This document shows positions 1 to 12,678 of a stretch of DNA of 64,000 nucleotides, one piece after another. Positions within the stretch are counted from its first letter, which is position 1. Every line of letters begins with the position of its first letter. The notes beneath the pieces are model-generated. The model was not told where the DNA came from. It saw only the letters and a list, made by a program, of their open reading frames with translations, and made no database searches. This stretch comes from Orobanche coerulescens (lineage: Eukaryota; Streptophyta; Magnoliopsida; Lamiales; Orobanchaceae), in assembly GCA_033398695.1 (NCBI GenBank), contig CM065803.1:100428001-100492000 (forward strand), in the 5' to 3' direction. Both the position numbers and the translations under genes were made by a program.

Positions 1-2143
1 GGATTAGCCGGTTATTATCGGAGATTTATCGAGGGATTTTCGAAGATTACTGCACCTATGACTAGATTAACTCGAAAGGGAGAAACTTTCTTATGGAATG
101 AGAAATGCGAAAGGAGTTTCCAAGAACTTAAGCAAAGATTAACTGCTGCACCAGTGTTGATGATTCCCGATCCGACGAAAGAATTTGTCATCTACAGTGA
201 TGCATCCAAACAAGGTTTGGGATGTGTATTAATGCAAGAGGTCAAAGTAGTTGCCTATGCTTCGAGACAGTTGAAACCGCACGAGCTGAACTACCCTACT
301 CATGATTTGGAATTAGCAGCGGTAGTTCATGCCCTGAAGATTTGGAGACATTACCTTTACGGAGGTAAGTGTGAAATTTATACAGACCACAAAAGTTTGA
401 AATATATTTTCACACAGAAGGAATTGAATATGAGGCGACGAGATGGCTTGAGTTGGTCAAAGACTACGATTGTACAATTCATTACCACCCCGGTAAGGCA
501 AACGTAGTTGCTGATGCACTAAGCCGTAAGGCAAGAGGAGATCTAACTTGTTTGTTGACCAAGGAGGAACACTTGGTCAAGGAATTTGCAAGGATGAACC
601 TTGAGGTGGCTACACCATCGAGACCAGCTGAGTCATTATTGGCTAGTTTGGTGGTACAACCAACCTTGAGGGAACAAATCAAAGAAGGTCAAGGACAGGA
701 CGACTTCTTGGTCAAGATGAAAGAACGTACTCTTTCAGGTGAGGATAAAGGTTTTAGCGTGTCCGATGATGGCACAATGTATTATGAAGGGAGGATTTGT
801 GTGCCCAATGTTGTTAAGTTGAGAGAAGCTATATTGAAGGAGGCACATAGTACTCCGTATACAGCACACCCTGGGAGTACAAAGATATACCAAGATCTTA
901 AGGGGACATTTTGGTGGGAAGGTTTGAAAAGAGATGTGGCAGACTTTGTCAGAAAGTGTATAGTTTGTCAACAAGTGAAGGCAGAACACGCCCATTTGGA
1001 TTACTTAAATCACTTCATATTCCAGAATGGAAATGGGAACACATTACGATGGACTTTGTGGTAGGTTTGCCTCGAACGGAAAGAGGAAACCACGCTATTT
1101 GGGTTGTTGTCGACCGCCTCACAAAGTCAGCTCATTTTATCCCAGTTAAGATGAACTTTCGAATGGATCAGTATGCTCAACTTTATATCAGGGAGATTAT
1201 TAAGTTGCATGGAGTGCCAGTCTCTATAGTATCTGACAGGGATACTCGTTTCACATCGCGTTTTTGGGAGAGTTTGCAAGAATCTTTGGGAACGCAGTTG
1301 CATTTTAGTACGGCTTATCATCCTCAAACTGATGGTCAGTCCGAGAGGACCACCCAGATCCTTGAGGATATGTTGCGAGCATGTGTGCTAGATATGGGAA
1401 ATAATTGGGAACGACTGTTGCCTTTAGTAGAATTTGCTTACAACAACAGTTACCAGTCGACGATCGGTATGGCACCATATGAAGCCTTATACGGTAGGAA
1501 GTGTCGATCACCACTGTATTGGGATGAGGTAGGTGAAAGGAGGATTTTGGATCCTGAGATGATCGAACAGACAGTTGGCATGGTGGATAAGATTCGTGAG
1601 AGGATCAAGATAGCACAGAATCGTCAGAAGTCTTACGCCGACAAGCGTAGGAAAGATCTCGAATTCTGTGTTGGCGACAAGGTATTCCTGAAGGTATCTC
1701 CTACCAAAGGAATTGTTCGTTTTGGTCCAAGGAGCAAGTTGAGACCGAGGTACATTGGACCGTTCAAAATTCTCGAGCGGATTGGAGAGTTAGTTTACCG
1801 TTTGGCTTTACCCCCAGAACTTTCGGCTGTGCACAACGTCTTCCACGTATCATTGCTGAGAAAGTATGTGCACGATCCCAACCACGTCATCAACTATACC
1901 GCCGTGGAGTTGAACAAAGACCTTACCTATGAAGAACAACCAGAACTGATTCTCGATCGATCAGTCCGGCAATTGAGGAATAAAGAGAAGGTGTTTGTCA
2001 AGATCCAATGGCGTAACCACAGCAAGGATGAAGCCACTTGGGAGCGTGAAGAGGAACTTCAAGCTCGTTATCCGAGTTTCTTCAATCGAGGTATACCATT
2101 TATTTTCGAGGACGAAAATTTTTCTAAGAGGGGTAGGATGTAA
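1..2143 (+). pseudogene. Broken pol: RT end, RNase H, integrase, chromodomain
   Basis: The opening bases encode the RT thumb/connection motif that reads [13 protein letters not shown]. RNase H follows, with [12 protein letters not shown] (about 185-220) and [10 protein letters not shown] (about 384-415). The integrase HHCC finger lies at about 860-980, and the DDE core at about 1050-1370, with IVSDRDTRF and AYHPQTDGQSERT carrying catalytic Asp and Glu. The GPF/GPY motif is near 1755, and a chromodomain at about 1950-2090 includes the motif DEATWEREEEL. The reading frame changes twice, once near 435-450 at the end of RNase H and once near 985-1000 just after the zinc finger, so no single polyprotein can be made. 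The stop codon at 2141-2143 overlaps the first bases of the LTR, as is common in this lineage. Inactive copy. Confidence 0.92.
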
Positions 2144-2794
2144 TACCCGTCATTTTTATAATGCAATATTATTAATTATAATAATATTATAATGCATTTC
2201 ATGTTATTTAATTCCATTTAGGGAATCATGAACATTTATTTCGACATATCACAAGTCCTAGCCCGAATCATTTTTGTCAGTTATATTCTAGTAGTCATTT
2301 ACTGGTGATAATATTAATAATGCATTTATTTCATTTAATCTCATTTCATTACCGAGTGAGTAATTGTTGTATAATTACTTTCACCGCACGTACAAGTCAA
2401 CTTCATGTAATATCATTTAATAAGATCAGATATTTTCATGATATATCTTATGTTCTAAACCCGAGTCAATTTCTCAAGTTAATTTCAGAACATTTAATAT
2501 TAGTCATTTTTTTGTTAATATGATAATTAAAGGTATTATTATTATTATTATTAATAATAATAATAATATTTAGGGTATTAATATTTTTACCAGTATCATT
2601 TCTATAACATCATTTATATTACTATCGATATTACTAGTATCGATGTTATTAATACTACTGTTATTATTAATTTTATCATTATTGTTATTATTATTATTCT
2701 TATTCTTATTATTATTATTATTATTATCAATGGCCCAAACACATGCTGACCCAGAATAATATTAAACCCCAAAATTATAACTTAACCCTAATTC

Positions 2795-2818
2795 GATACA
2801 GTATAAATACACTGTATC
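2795..2818 (+). promoter_or_regulatory. LTR TATA box inside a perfect 8-bp inverted repeat
   Basis: TATAAAT at 2802-2808 is flanked by GATACAGT (2795-2802) and its exact reverse complement ACTGTATC (2811-2818). Placed about 660 bp into the LTR, it is the likely promoter of the retrotransposon RNA. Confidence 0.6.
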
Positions 2819-4463
2819 TGCAGTACAATAAAAAAAATATACAGAATACAACTTTCTTGTTCAGTCGTCCCCAACCCTAACTTTCCCAGCCGTCAGTTCA
2901 CCATCCAGCATAAAAAAAAACAGAGAAAAATACAATACAAGTCAGAACAGCAAGGTTCATCGTGTTTCTTATTCGAAGAGTTCTTCCGGGAGTCCAATCT
3001 TGAATCTGGAAGTTCAACCCCTTTGGAACATCAGACTTTTCTTTGAAAAGGTAAAATCGTAAAAAAACTCAGCTTCTCCATATTTTGTGTTTTATCATCC
3101 TTTTTGTCGGTTCAGAATTCATCTGCAAACCACACCAATTTTACATCAAATATACACTACCCAATTAACAATCAAAAACCCAATAATTTATCTGAACAAA
3201 AAAAGTAAATTCAAAGCTTAATGAGAGCAGAATCCGGAAATTTCACAAATCCGAAAATCAATTTGGGAACCAAACTTCAAACCCGATTCCATAATCAACA
3301 ACACCAAAATCGAACATCACCATTTCAAATCCGATAACCTGATCTCCCCAAACCAGAATTCATCAAGTTTGACATACCTTTTCAACCCACAAATAGAACC
3401 CATTTTAGTGACCCAAATCCACCAAATTGAAAATTGAATCGGAAAAACTCCAGATAATCAAACCCTTACCTGCTCCTTCAGCCATCGTCGCCAAACATGC
3501 GGACATAGCCGCATCAGAACTGATTTCCCATATCGTAACCAGGAACCCCCATGTCCGAACCTCCGGGAAGGACTGAGCGAGCTGCCATTGCGATCGGCCG
3601 GCTTGCCGCCTTGCGTTAAATGCGCGGGCCTTGTGATTGGTGTGCGTGTGTTCTATTCGATGTGTGTGTGTGTGTTTCTGCATAGCTGCGGCCGAGAAGA
3701 AAATTTTATTGAGAGAGCTAGAACCGATCGGAGGTAAGAAGAAGGAAGTCCAGTCGACTTTTCTTTAGAGAGAGAGAATTTTGGAGAGAGAGGAACGGGG
3801 AAGAAGAAGTGAGTTTTGTTTTGTCGGCTGACCCGTGAGAAAATAAGGGTTTTATATCCAGCCTTTTTTTAGGGTTGTGCAATTCTAACCCTGATTTCTA
3901 GACTCTTCGATTTAGTCCCCTCTTTTCCAGTGACTTTCAATTCAGCCCCAAACAGTTTAGATTAATTCAATTTTAACCCAGTCAGCTTCTCAATTCTTAC
4001 AATCTGACCCCAATCAACTTTAAAACTTAAATTCAATCTTAATTTTGACCGATACATTAAAATATTGACTTTCAATTAATATTAATAATTAATCTGAAAT
4101 TATGCATAAACATTTTAATTTCAGTCATTAATAATGTTAATTCTTCGGTTAATATTAATAAGCAATTAAAATTTATCTTCAGTTATTATTTAGTGATTCG
4201 TATCTTTTCATTTATTATATAGCTAGTAAATTGTAAGTTTATAATTAATATTATTATCATATGTAGACTTTATCGAGGATTTACGGGCTTAGGACTGTGA
4301 GTCGAGCACATTCATTTCAGTCAGACATCATCATTTATTCAGGTGGGAATCTTCACTATCACTTTAATTGCTTTGATTGGACTGCATATGTGATATTCAT
4401 TTCATGTTTATAAATTATGATACACGATGTAAATCAGGCTCACCTGTATTCGTGTAAGAGGTT

Positions 4464-4720
4464 ATCATGTTGTGTGGGGACACCTGCTCAACCCAATATT
4501 CACATATGTGGTATTGCGTGTATGTATCATGTTGTGTGGGGACACCTGCTCAACCCAATATTCACATATGTGGTATTGCGTGTATGTTTCATGTTGTGTG
4601 GGGACACCTGCTCAACCCAGTATTCACATACGTGCTTGATTCATGTATATGTGGTATTGCGTGTATGTTTCATGTTGTTGCGGGGGCACCTGCGCAACCT
4701 CAATATTCGTGTTATCCATG
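4464..4720 (+). repeat. 62-bp tandem repeat array in LTR
   Basis: Copies start at 4464, 4526 and 4588, exactly 62 bp apart, with a diverged fourth from about 4669. Each contains GGGGACACCTGCTCAACCC followed by an ATATGTGGTATTGCGTGTATG segment; the third carries a short insertion. The array lies downstream of the TATA box, so it would be in the transcribed leader. Confidence 0.9.
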
Positions 4721-5215
4721 CTCGATTCATGATGTACGTAATATTGTGAGTATGCATTCATGTTGAGGAAAGATATGATATTGTTTATTCATGTTATGTT
4801 TTCCATGAGATTGTATATTACTGTGATCAGTGAGATTTCCACGAGCTGAAGGAAGCTCACCCCCACCTTTATTGATCCCGCAGGTTGAATCGAGCCGGAT
4901 GGACGAAGGGGCGAGCCGAGGGAGCATATGAAAAGAAATTATTAAATGTTGTTTTTCTTTATGTCAACTATTTTGAAACTTTGGGGGAAACTTTGACTAG
5001 AAATATTAAATTATGATTTATTTTCTTCTGCCGCAAATTTTACTTCGTATATATGATGAAATGTTACCTTATTTAAATGTATTTATTTTTATGTCATTGT
5101 AGCGACTCGACTTTGTAGGCGAGAATTTTCATATTCTCAAGAAAATTATTTTTCTCAAAATTTACCTTTTATTTATTTTTCCCCATTATTTACCCTAGAA
5201 AGTCGGGGCGTTACA

Positions 5216-7106
5216 TACCCGGCTCTAATTCAATAGTAAACTCTACCTCTTGATGTGGAGGTAAGCCTGCCAACTCATCTGGAAATACATCTAGGTAGTC
5301 TCGGACTACCGGAATATCGGCCAATTCAACTGGTCGATCTGCTGCTTTGGTCATGTAACACCAATAACCAATACACCCTTAATTAAGCAGTTTCACTGCT
5401 TTTATAGCGCTGATGACTCTCCCGGAACGGCTGGGATTATCACCCTGAAAAATATACTCAACACCATCGTCAGATGTGACGGTCACTATCCGCTTGCTGA
5501 CGCTAAGTATGGCATCATGACGATCCATCCAATCGATACCCAAGATTACATCATCTTTAGGTAAATCGACCACAATTAAGTTTGACAACCACTCATGCTC
5601 GTTCATGCCAATCGGACAGTTCTGCACTTCATGATTCCCTATAATTCTTCTACCATCGGGTAGACCAATTACATAAGGTTCACAATTAGTAACATGATCT
5701 AATTGCAAACGACTCAAACAAGAAGCAGATAAAAAGGAGTGTAAAGCACCAGTATCAAAAAGAACACATATGGGCTGAGATTGGATCTGCAGAGTACCTG
5801 CAATCATGCTGGCTTTGGGATCGTCGACCTTCTTCATCTCGTAAATCCTAGGTTTCGCAGTTCTGGCACCAGATGTACCAGCTTGCTTTCCACGGCCCAT
5901 CCCTCTGTTCGCCCCGGTAGTCTGATAAGAAGCGGACGGGGGTACACGGTCCTGGACAGAAGATTGAACTGGAGAATGAGATGCTAATGGATCACGTCCC
6001 GGTCCATTCCTGCAATAACGAGCACGATGCCCATTCTTTCCACAAGTATGGCATGCGATGGCCGACTTTGGGCATTTGGAGCTGATGTGCCCCTAGTCCC
6101 CACAGTTATAGCACACAACAGATGAGTTGACCGCTCGAGAGTGCAATCTGGCTGGCTTTGATGCTATGGGTGGTCGTTCAGAAGGGTTCGATAACGACTG
6201 GGGCTTCCTGAACGTCCCCCGGTTACTATCAGTCTGGTTCTGGTTCCTGGATCTTTTGTTGTTGGACTGTGGTTGCTTCTTGAAAATCTCCTTCGCGGTG
6301 AGTTCGTATTTCAGAGCTTTCTCGATGAACTCCGGTAGGGTCGTATAGTGGTGATTCAACAGCTGCATTCTCATTCGGGGTTTAAGGCTCTTGAGAAAAT
6401 ATTTGATCTTATCGGCCTCCGTTCGGACAATCGACGAGGCGAAAGGAAAAAGTGCCTGAAATTTCTCGGCAACAAATAATACATCATCGTCTTCAAATGG
6501 GTTCGGGTTCAGCAATTCTGACAGCTTGGCCTCACGGAGTGGCCCTGGATAGTAATGGTCTAACATGAGGTTTTTAAATTCCTCCCAAGTATATACATCA
6601 TCAGCTAGCCTCATAGAAAGCCACCAGGTGTGGGCGCACTTGATAAGATAGTAAGCTGCTACGGAGATGCGATTCTCTTCTGGGCAGTCCACCATCTCGA
6701 ATAATTTCTCAAAGTGTTCAATCCAATGTATGATATTAGCAGGCTCAGAGGAGCCTTCAAAAGTCGGGGGTCGCTGGCGAGAGATGTCGCTGATGATCTG
6801 ACTCACGGGTCCACCATGTACAGGAGGTGGAGGATGAGGCCCCTGTTGCTGGCCAGTAGTAGCTCTCTGCATAGCCTCCATTAATTGACCCATCTGGGTC
6901 ATCAGAGCCATCATGACTTGCATAACAACGTAAGGATCGACACGTGCATCCTCGCGTCCAGTGTGGTGTGATTGGTCCCTAGAAGGCGAATCACTGTATA
7001 TGGAGCTCTGCTCCACATTTGAGCGCGTGTTGGCTCGTGGTATCGGGATTCGGCCCCTTCCGCGGCCTCGTCCCCCTCTGCCACGGCCCCTCAGATTTCT
7101 TTCCAT
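5216..7106 (-). pseudogene. gag-protease (start of RT) of minus-strand chromovirus, with two stops
   Basis: The gag start is placed at the ATG at 7104-7106, which begins MERNLRGRGRGGRGRGRG, the RG-rich gag N-terminus common in chromoviruses. The ORF is open further upstream, but that part reads as leader. The capsid region follows, then a CCHC zinc knuckle with CYNCGD at its start. Codon 6093-6095 in the knuckle is TAG where Gln is usual. The same frame resumes and runs through a second knuckle and an aspartic protease with the active-site motif LFDTGA (near 5750). A TAA at 5379-5381 interrupts the linker, after which the RT N-terminal linker continues to the break at 5216. With both stops read through, this is one continuous gag-pro-pol frame, so the copy is recently broken. 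Confidence 0.88.
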
Positions 7107-7506
7107 ACTGAAAGAATCAAACAATAATAATAACCATAAGCACAGTTCATGACCGTCTTTATGACCAATCAAAATTCATGCTAAGTTAATAGCAATAAGG
7201 AACTACATACTAGTGCCATACAGAATATCATATCGACGTCGAGTCGAACAATTTCAATCACACAATCAATCCAGAATTTACCTCGAATTATCAATCAGAT
7301 AAATCCTACCACAGATCCTCGAAATATCAAAATCAACAAAGAGATCGATTCCGATATCAATATCATGCCAGTAATTAAATCATGGCTCGTAAAGTACATA
7401 CTGTATTTGGCTCGTAGGGTCAGGCGCTTGCACAGGGCACACGTGACACGAAGGTCTCTTGATACTAGTTCATTTCACAACGACTTTTAAAGAGAAAACG
7501 ACTCTT

Positions 7507-7517
7507 CTCTGATACCA
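7507..7517 (-). other. Primer binding site (initiator Met tRNA type)
   Basis: The minus strand reads TGGTATCAGAG, matching the 3' end of initiator methionine tRNA. It begins five bases after the 5' LTR end (7523), the usual spacing for plant chromoviruses. Confidence 0.8.
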
Positions 7518-7522
7518 TCTTC

Positions 7523-10245
7523 TATAACACTCCAAAAGGCGGCTATTACAGTACCGTGGACCCCACATTGGGACCTACCAGGCGATACCAAAATACAGAT
7601 TAAATATGTATTACCTTGTGATACCGAACCACAATAAATAGTCACTACTCCGATTAGGAGTTTATTAATAGTATGGCCAACAGCCTTATTATATACAGGA
7701 TCCGAAATACAAGTATAAACCATATGGAGAAGGAATATACTTCAAATAACAATACAATCGGACAATAGTTTAAATGAAGCGGAATAAAGTAACATTACAC
7801 GGTTTGAACATAACCGGACAACAAAGGGCTTGGGGCCCCCGAACTAGTATCCTTCGACCCTTCGCCGCCACCATGCTCTTCCCATGCCTTCCCTTTGCCT
7901 CGGCCTAAAATACGACACAAGTATTTCGCCCAACACACAGGGTCAGATACACATGATAAATGATTCTCCAGACATTATGCAATTCATATATAATAGATCT
8001 CAAAGAAAACATCCCGACTATTGAACATACCCCTCGGGCATATGAACAATCAGTCACAAACCGTCGAACATATCCAATCATACATGGACTATGAACGATC
8101 AAATAATATGGCTCAAGATGGACATCACAGTACGCCCTATCCGGAAATGTGTCCGTGTACATGTCCATCCCGTATACGGAATCCAGAATATACGTGTGAC
8201 AATGTACCTAATTAGCCTCACGAACTACGTCTCATGTGCACAGTACAATACGGAGACATCCACGTATAACTATATATGTGCCTGGCTAAAAATCCTACAC
8301 AATAACCAATCGGCATGCAAATATGATTCCAGATATGTAACGATACAATATGACAACGAATTCGACAAATCACATATCCAATTAAGGATCAAGAAACTCA
8401 CCGAAGTGACAATAAGGATCAATGATATCAACGATTCAAAGGTGATGAACTTGGGAATACAATCCCATGATGAAAAACGGAACATCGTCAAGAACAATAC
8501 CAAACTATGAATCATAGATTCATAAGTGTTTCATATACACGAAACATATAACCATCACAAGAATTCAATCATCATTATAACCAAGCAAGATAACTTGCCT
8601 CAATATGGAGACGAGAATAATCCTCCCTTGTCGAATGAACGGACAGTCCTCGACTAATATTGGTTACTTGAACAATAGACCTTAATGAAATACATTTCAC
8701 TCAATAACACATCCATATAATCTTCGATATCGAATTCAGCGAGACGACACCCTAAATTCAATTTGAATAGTTCAACTATCTCAAGATATCAAAATTCTAT
8801 TCCAAGAACTCTATTTACCTCAATTCATTCTTATGATCGGTTTACAAAATATTTCTAAATACTCGCATGGTTCTTATGAATAATAGTTTATCAAGAGCAT
8901 GTTAAACAATCATTTATGTTCATTAATATCATCTTATATCATTTAAACTTTTCAAGAACATCATCAATGATCAACAATATCTTCTTAAGAACATTATCAA
9001 CTTATTATGATGTTCAATACATTCTTAAGGCATCAATACGACCGATTATCATGAACATATAAGAGTTTGGTTGTCTTCAACAATATCTTTTATCATCTTA
9101 CAAAGGCTTGGCTAAGCCAAAAACAGAAATGAAGTTGAAGTTTAGGTTCAAGAACAACACTCTAGTTTCTAACATTCATCAAGGTGTTCTAATTCATTTT
9201 ATGTCAACAATTCCATTGATTACATTTAACTATGATGAAACTAAGAATTATTATTGTCTTAGTGATGTTAATAATCTAGCAAGAAGAGTATGATTCTATT
9301 AAACATAATTATTACCATTAAAACATCAAGAACACCTCATTCCAAACCCTTAATTACCATATTCATCAATAAGTGTTAAAAAGCTTAACTACAAACATGT
9401 TTTACTTGATTAATTCAACATTAGGTATAGTATACTATATCACTAACATCATAACTATGAAAATATAGAGTAGAATCGTACAACATACCTTCAGAAATGA
9501 AGAACAAATCACCAAAACCACAAGAAAGCACTCCAAGCTTCAAGAACAACTCTAAACTTCCAATAAACAAGCTCCAATCCAAGATGCAAAGCTCAAACAC
9601 AAGTTGGAAGGGTGTAAAAACGGTCTAGTGAGGCAGAGGGATGATTGTTGGAGAGAAAAATCGGAGTTTGGACGTGCAAATGAAAGACACAAGCTAACTT
9701 TTTTATAAACTGCACAGCTCGTTACGTACATTATCGCATGAAGATAACGTATGTTAGCCCCTTTACGTATGCTACACCGAAATTGTTACATACGTAATCT
9801 GCCTCCAGATGTTACTGTCTCAAAACAGTAACATCATTACGTACGTTATGGGCCACAGCATTACGTACGTACTGTATGTGAACCTGGCTGCCTCGAAAAG
9901 GCCATTTATCCGGATCATGTCCGGCCCCCCACGCCGAAAGTGAGATCAGATAAGATTCTAAGCATTACGTATGTAACCAGCATTCCATTACATACGTAAA
10001 GCCAACGAAATAGCGTACGTTAGGTTAAAACCTTAGCGTACGTTAAACACGGAAATTCTAGCCAAAAAATGTAACAATCTACACAACGTCAAGAAATCAA
10101 CCACAATGCGAATGATAGTCATAATCAAGTCCATTCTGATATATCCCGACATCAATAAACATTAACTGAATGAAACATGATTACAACAATACTCAAATTA
10201 TCCGAATAATACAACAGTAGATAAGAATTACTGTCGGATATTACA
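7523..10245 (-). repeat. 5' LTR of minus-strand chromovirus (2.7 kb)
   Basis: On the minus strand the LTR begins TGTAATATCCGAC at 10245 and ends next to the primer site at 7523, where the terminal CA is mutated (the plus strand reads TATAACACTCC). A TATA box (TTTATAAAA, 9700-9708) lies about 540 bp into it. Immediately upstream, at about 9720-10060, are many copies of the palindrome ACGTACGT and near matches. No coding sequence is seen in the remaining 2 kb. Confidence 0.8.
9700..9708 (-). promoter_or_regulatory. LTR TATA box downstream of ACGTACGT array
   Basis: The minus strand reads TTTATAAAA. The palindromic array at 9720-10060 ends only a few bases upstream of it on the same strand. Confidence 0.5.
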
Positions 10246-12678
10246 TTCAAAAAGAAAGAAGTCTATGTTACTACATGGAGCGATGATGATGAGGATGATG
10301 AACCACAAATTCAAACCAATCTAGCTTTAATGGCCCGCACAACTGACGACAGCGATGCATAAGATGAGGTAATTGATTCTTCTCATGAAGAACTTCTTGA
10401 TGCTTTCGAATCTTTAAATAATGAGTATGAAAAGGTTTACAATATTAATAAAGATTTGAAAAAGAAAATAAAGTCTCTTGAAAATAAAAATTTAAAATTA
10501 TTGAATAAAGGCAAAGATGAGTCTATTGATCATACTAATTGTTTGGAAACCGAGTAAATTTTGAGAGATGATTTACACAAAACTCAGAAAGAACTCAAGC
10601 TCTACGTTAGAAAATTCTCGTGTGGTAATGACAAATTTGAGCAACTCTTATTTGGTCAAAAATTCTCTTTCAAAACAAGGACTCGGGTATAATGCATTTC
10701 CAATTAAAAGGTCCTTAGATATTACCACGAAGGATTCGGATAATTTAAAAATAAGAATTTCATCATGTCCAAAATGTTTAAAACCAGGACATACCAAAAC
10801 TTATTGTAGAAGTTCCAGACGTACTATAAAAAGTGAAACAAATTTGGGTGCCTAAAGGGACCATTGTTCCAAATCAAGTTTTTATGTCTAACTCTACAGG
10901 ACCCAAATTAGCTTGGGTACCTATAAAATGAAAGAAAATTGTCTTTGTAGGTACGAGCAAGGACAACAACATTATCAATTAAATGGTATGTTGACAGTGG
11001 ATGTTCAAACCACATGAGTGGGAACGAGCATCTTTTCACAGAGCTGAAAAAGGAAGATCGAGGTTGTGTCACCTTTGGTGATAATAAAAAGGGACAAATC
11101 AAAGAAACAAGTAAGATAGGTAAGAAACCTTTACCAACTATAGAAAATGTTCTTTTTGTTGATGGTCTTTGTCATAATTTCCTAAGTGTTTCCCAATATG
11201 TGACACTGGTCTCAAATTAATTTTTGAAATTACACATTGCACTGCAATGAGAAAAGACCAGATTGTTTTTATTGGATTACGTTATGGAAACATTTATATT
11301 GTTGATCTTCAAGATGAATCCTTTTTAATGAAAAGTGCTTAATTTCTTATGATGAAAACGCTGTTATTTGGCACCGTAATTGGATCATGCCTCTTTACCT
11401 CTACTTTCAAAATTGGCCAAAAATGATATTGTCCGTGGTCTACCAAAATTAAATTTCAGAAAAGGCCACATTTGTGAGGCCTGTATTAAAAGAAAACATG
11501 CTAGAGGCTCGTTTAAACCCAAAATGGAAATTTCCACTAGCCGTATTCTTGAATTAATTCATATAGATTTGATTGGACCATCTCAGTATGCTAGCTTGAA
11601 TGGTAAACTTTACACTTTAGTTATTGTTGATGATTTCTCTAGATTTACTTGGGTAAAATTCTTAGCAAATAAAAGTGATGCTTTTAATGAGTTTGTTAAG
11701 TAGTCTAAGGTTACCCAGAAAGAAAAGGAATTACCAATTATCGCCATCAGATCCGATCACGGTGGAGAATTCGAGTCTAATGATTTTGAAGATTGGTGCG
11801 ATAAATATGGTATTGGGCACAACTTTTCGGCACCTCGGACACCTCAACAAAATGGAGTTGTCGAGAGGAATAATCGCTCTTTAGAAGAAATGAGTCGAAC
11901 AATGCTCAATGAATACGGGCTACCAAAATATTTCTGGGCCGAAGCTGTAAACACTGCCTGTTATGTTCTTAATCGAGTCCATCTTCGGAGAAACAAGATG
12001 ATGACTCCATATGAGATATTCAAAGGTAAAAAGCCCAATTTATCTTACTTTCATCCGTTTGGTTGTAAAGTATTTATTCATAATAATGGCAAAGATAATT
12101 TGGGAAATTTGATTCTAAATCGGATATTGGTATATTTCTTGGATATTCTACTAATAGTAAAGCTTATCGTGTTTTTAATTGTAGAAGAGGCTCTGTAGCA
12201 GATTCGATTTATATCAAATTCGATGATATAGTTTTACCCCCGAGAAAGGTTGTCTTTGATGATGATGCAGGTATGGTCCCAGCTAATGAAGTGTCAGAAG
12301 TAATGAAGGAATTAGAGAAACTTGACTTAAGATCGGACAAACTGGAGGATAATCCTTTCAACCTTCCTAAGGAATGGGCTAATGTGAAAGATCATCATAT
12401 GGAGCAAATTCTTGGGAAAATCGATGATGGTGTGCGAACAAGGAGAAATGTGAATGATTGCCTAAACAATTGGTACCAGGGCTTTTGAATTGGTACCAAT
12501 CCAACAACAATATGTTGAGAGTTTTTGAAATTTTTGAACTTTTATCCGTTGTTCAAATCAGGGGGAGAATTATTGTCAGGGGGAGCTTTTCGTATTGTTT
12601 TTCAAAATTCTATCGACCCTCAAAATATCATCTTCAAAAACTCTTATGTAATTTTGTCATCATCAAAAAGGGGGAGAT
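10246..12678 (+). pseudogene. Ty1/copia gag-protease-integrase remnant lacking RT-RNase H
   Basis: Several frames together read as copia in normal order. First come the gag C-terminus with an acidic stretch (SDDDEDDEP near 10280) and a coiled-coil-like part to about 10700. A zinc-knuckle-like CPKCLKPGHTKTYC lies at about 10768-10810. The protease motif WYVDSGCSNHMSG is at about 10982-11020, and a GAG-pre-integrase finger at about 11360-11515. The integrase core has HIDLIGP, IRSDHGGEFES and RTPQQNGVVER (about 11550-11870). The linker around 12240-12470 then reads NPFNLPKEW. At about 12475 the pol homology stops; reverse transcriptase and RNase H are absent and the 3' untranslated tail with GGGGGAG tracts follows. 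Stops (e.g. 11701-11703) and frameshifts make it non-functional. The gag type (acidic stretch, coiled coil) suggests the SIRE side of copia, which is tentative. Confidence 0.85.

Larger units (their letters stand above)
1..5215 (+). mobile_element. Ty3/gypsy chromovirus (Tekay/Del-like), 3' half
   Basis: This is the 3' part of an LTR retrotransposon: the end of reverse transcriptase, RNase H, integrase and a terminal chromodomain, then a purine-rich tract (about 2126-2138) and a full 3' LTR. The 5' half lies outside the window. The LTR ends abruptly at 5215 and the following bases belong to the pol of a second chromovirus on the other strand, so this element probably inserted into that one. 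The 5 bp TACCC at 5216-5220 would be one target-site duplication copy; the other cannot be seen. The Tekay/Del assignment rests on the terminal chromodomain and the very long LTR. Confidence 0.9.
2139..5215 (+). repeat. 3' LTR of Tekay-like chromovirus (3.1 kb)
   Basis: The LTR starts TGTAATACCCG right after the purine tract and ends GGGGCGTTACA, so the termini form the inverted pair TGTAA/TTACA. Its length of about 3.08 kb suits Tekay/Del elements. It contains an ATT-rich microsatellite (about 2535-2730), a TATA box in a perfect inverted repeat (2795-2818), a GT microsatellite near 3661-3675 and a 62-bp tandem array (4464-4720). Short ORFs inside it have no coding character and are not called. 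Confidence 0.88.
5216..10245 (-). mobile_element. Second Ty3/gypsy chromovirus, 5' part, minus strand
   Basis: Read on the minus strand, the order is 5' LTR (10245 to 7523), primer binding site, gag, protease and the first codons of reverse transcriptase, where the sequence is cut at 5216 by the neighbouring plus-strand element. The rest of pol and the 3' LTR are not in this window, as expected if the first element inserted here and pushed them beyond base 1. Confidence 0.88.

Noticed and set aside
3405..3683. Minus-strand 92-codon frame in the Tekay-like LTR
   Set aside because: It ends in a His-Thr repeat from a GT microsatellite and shows no family features.
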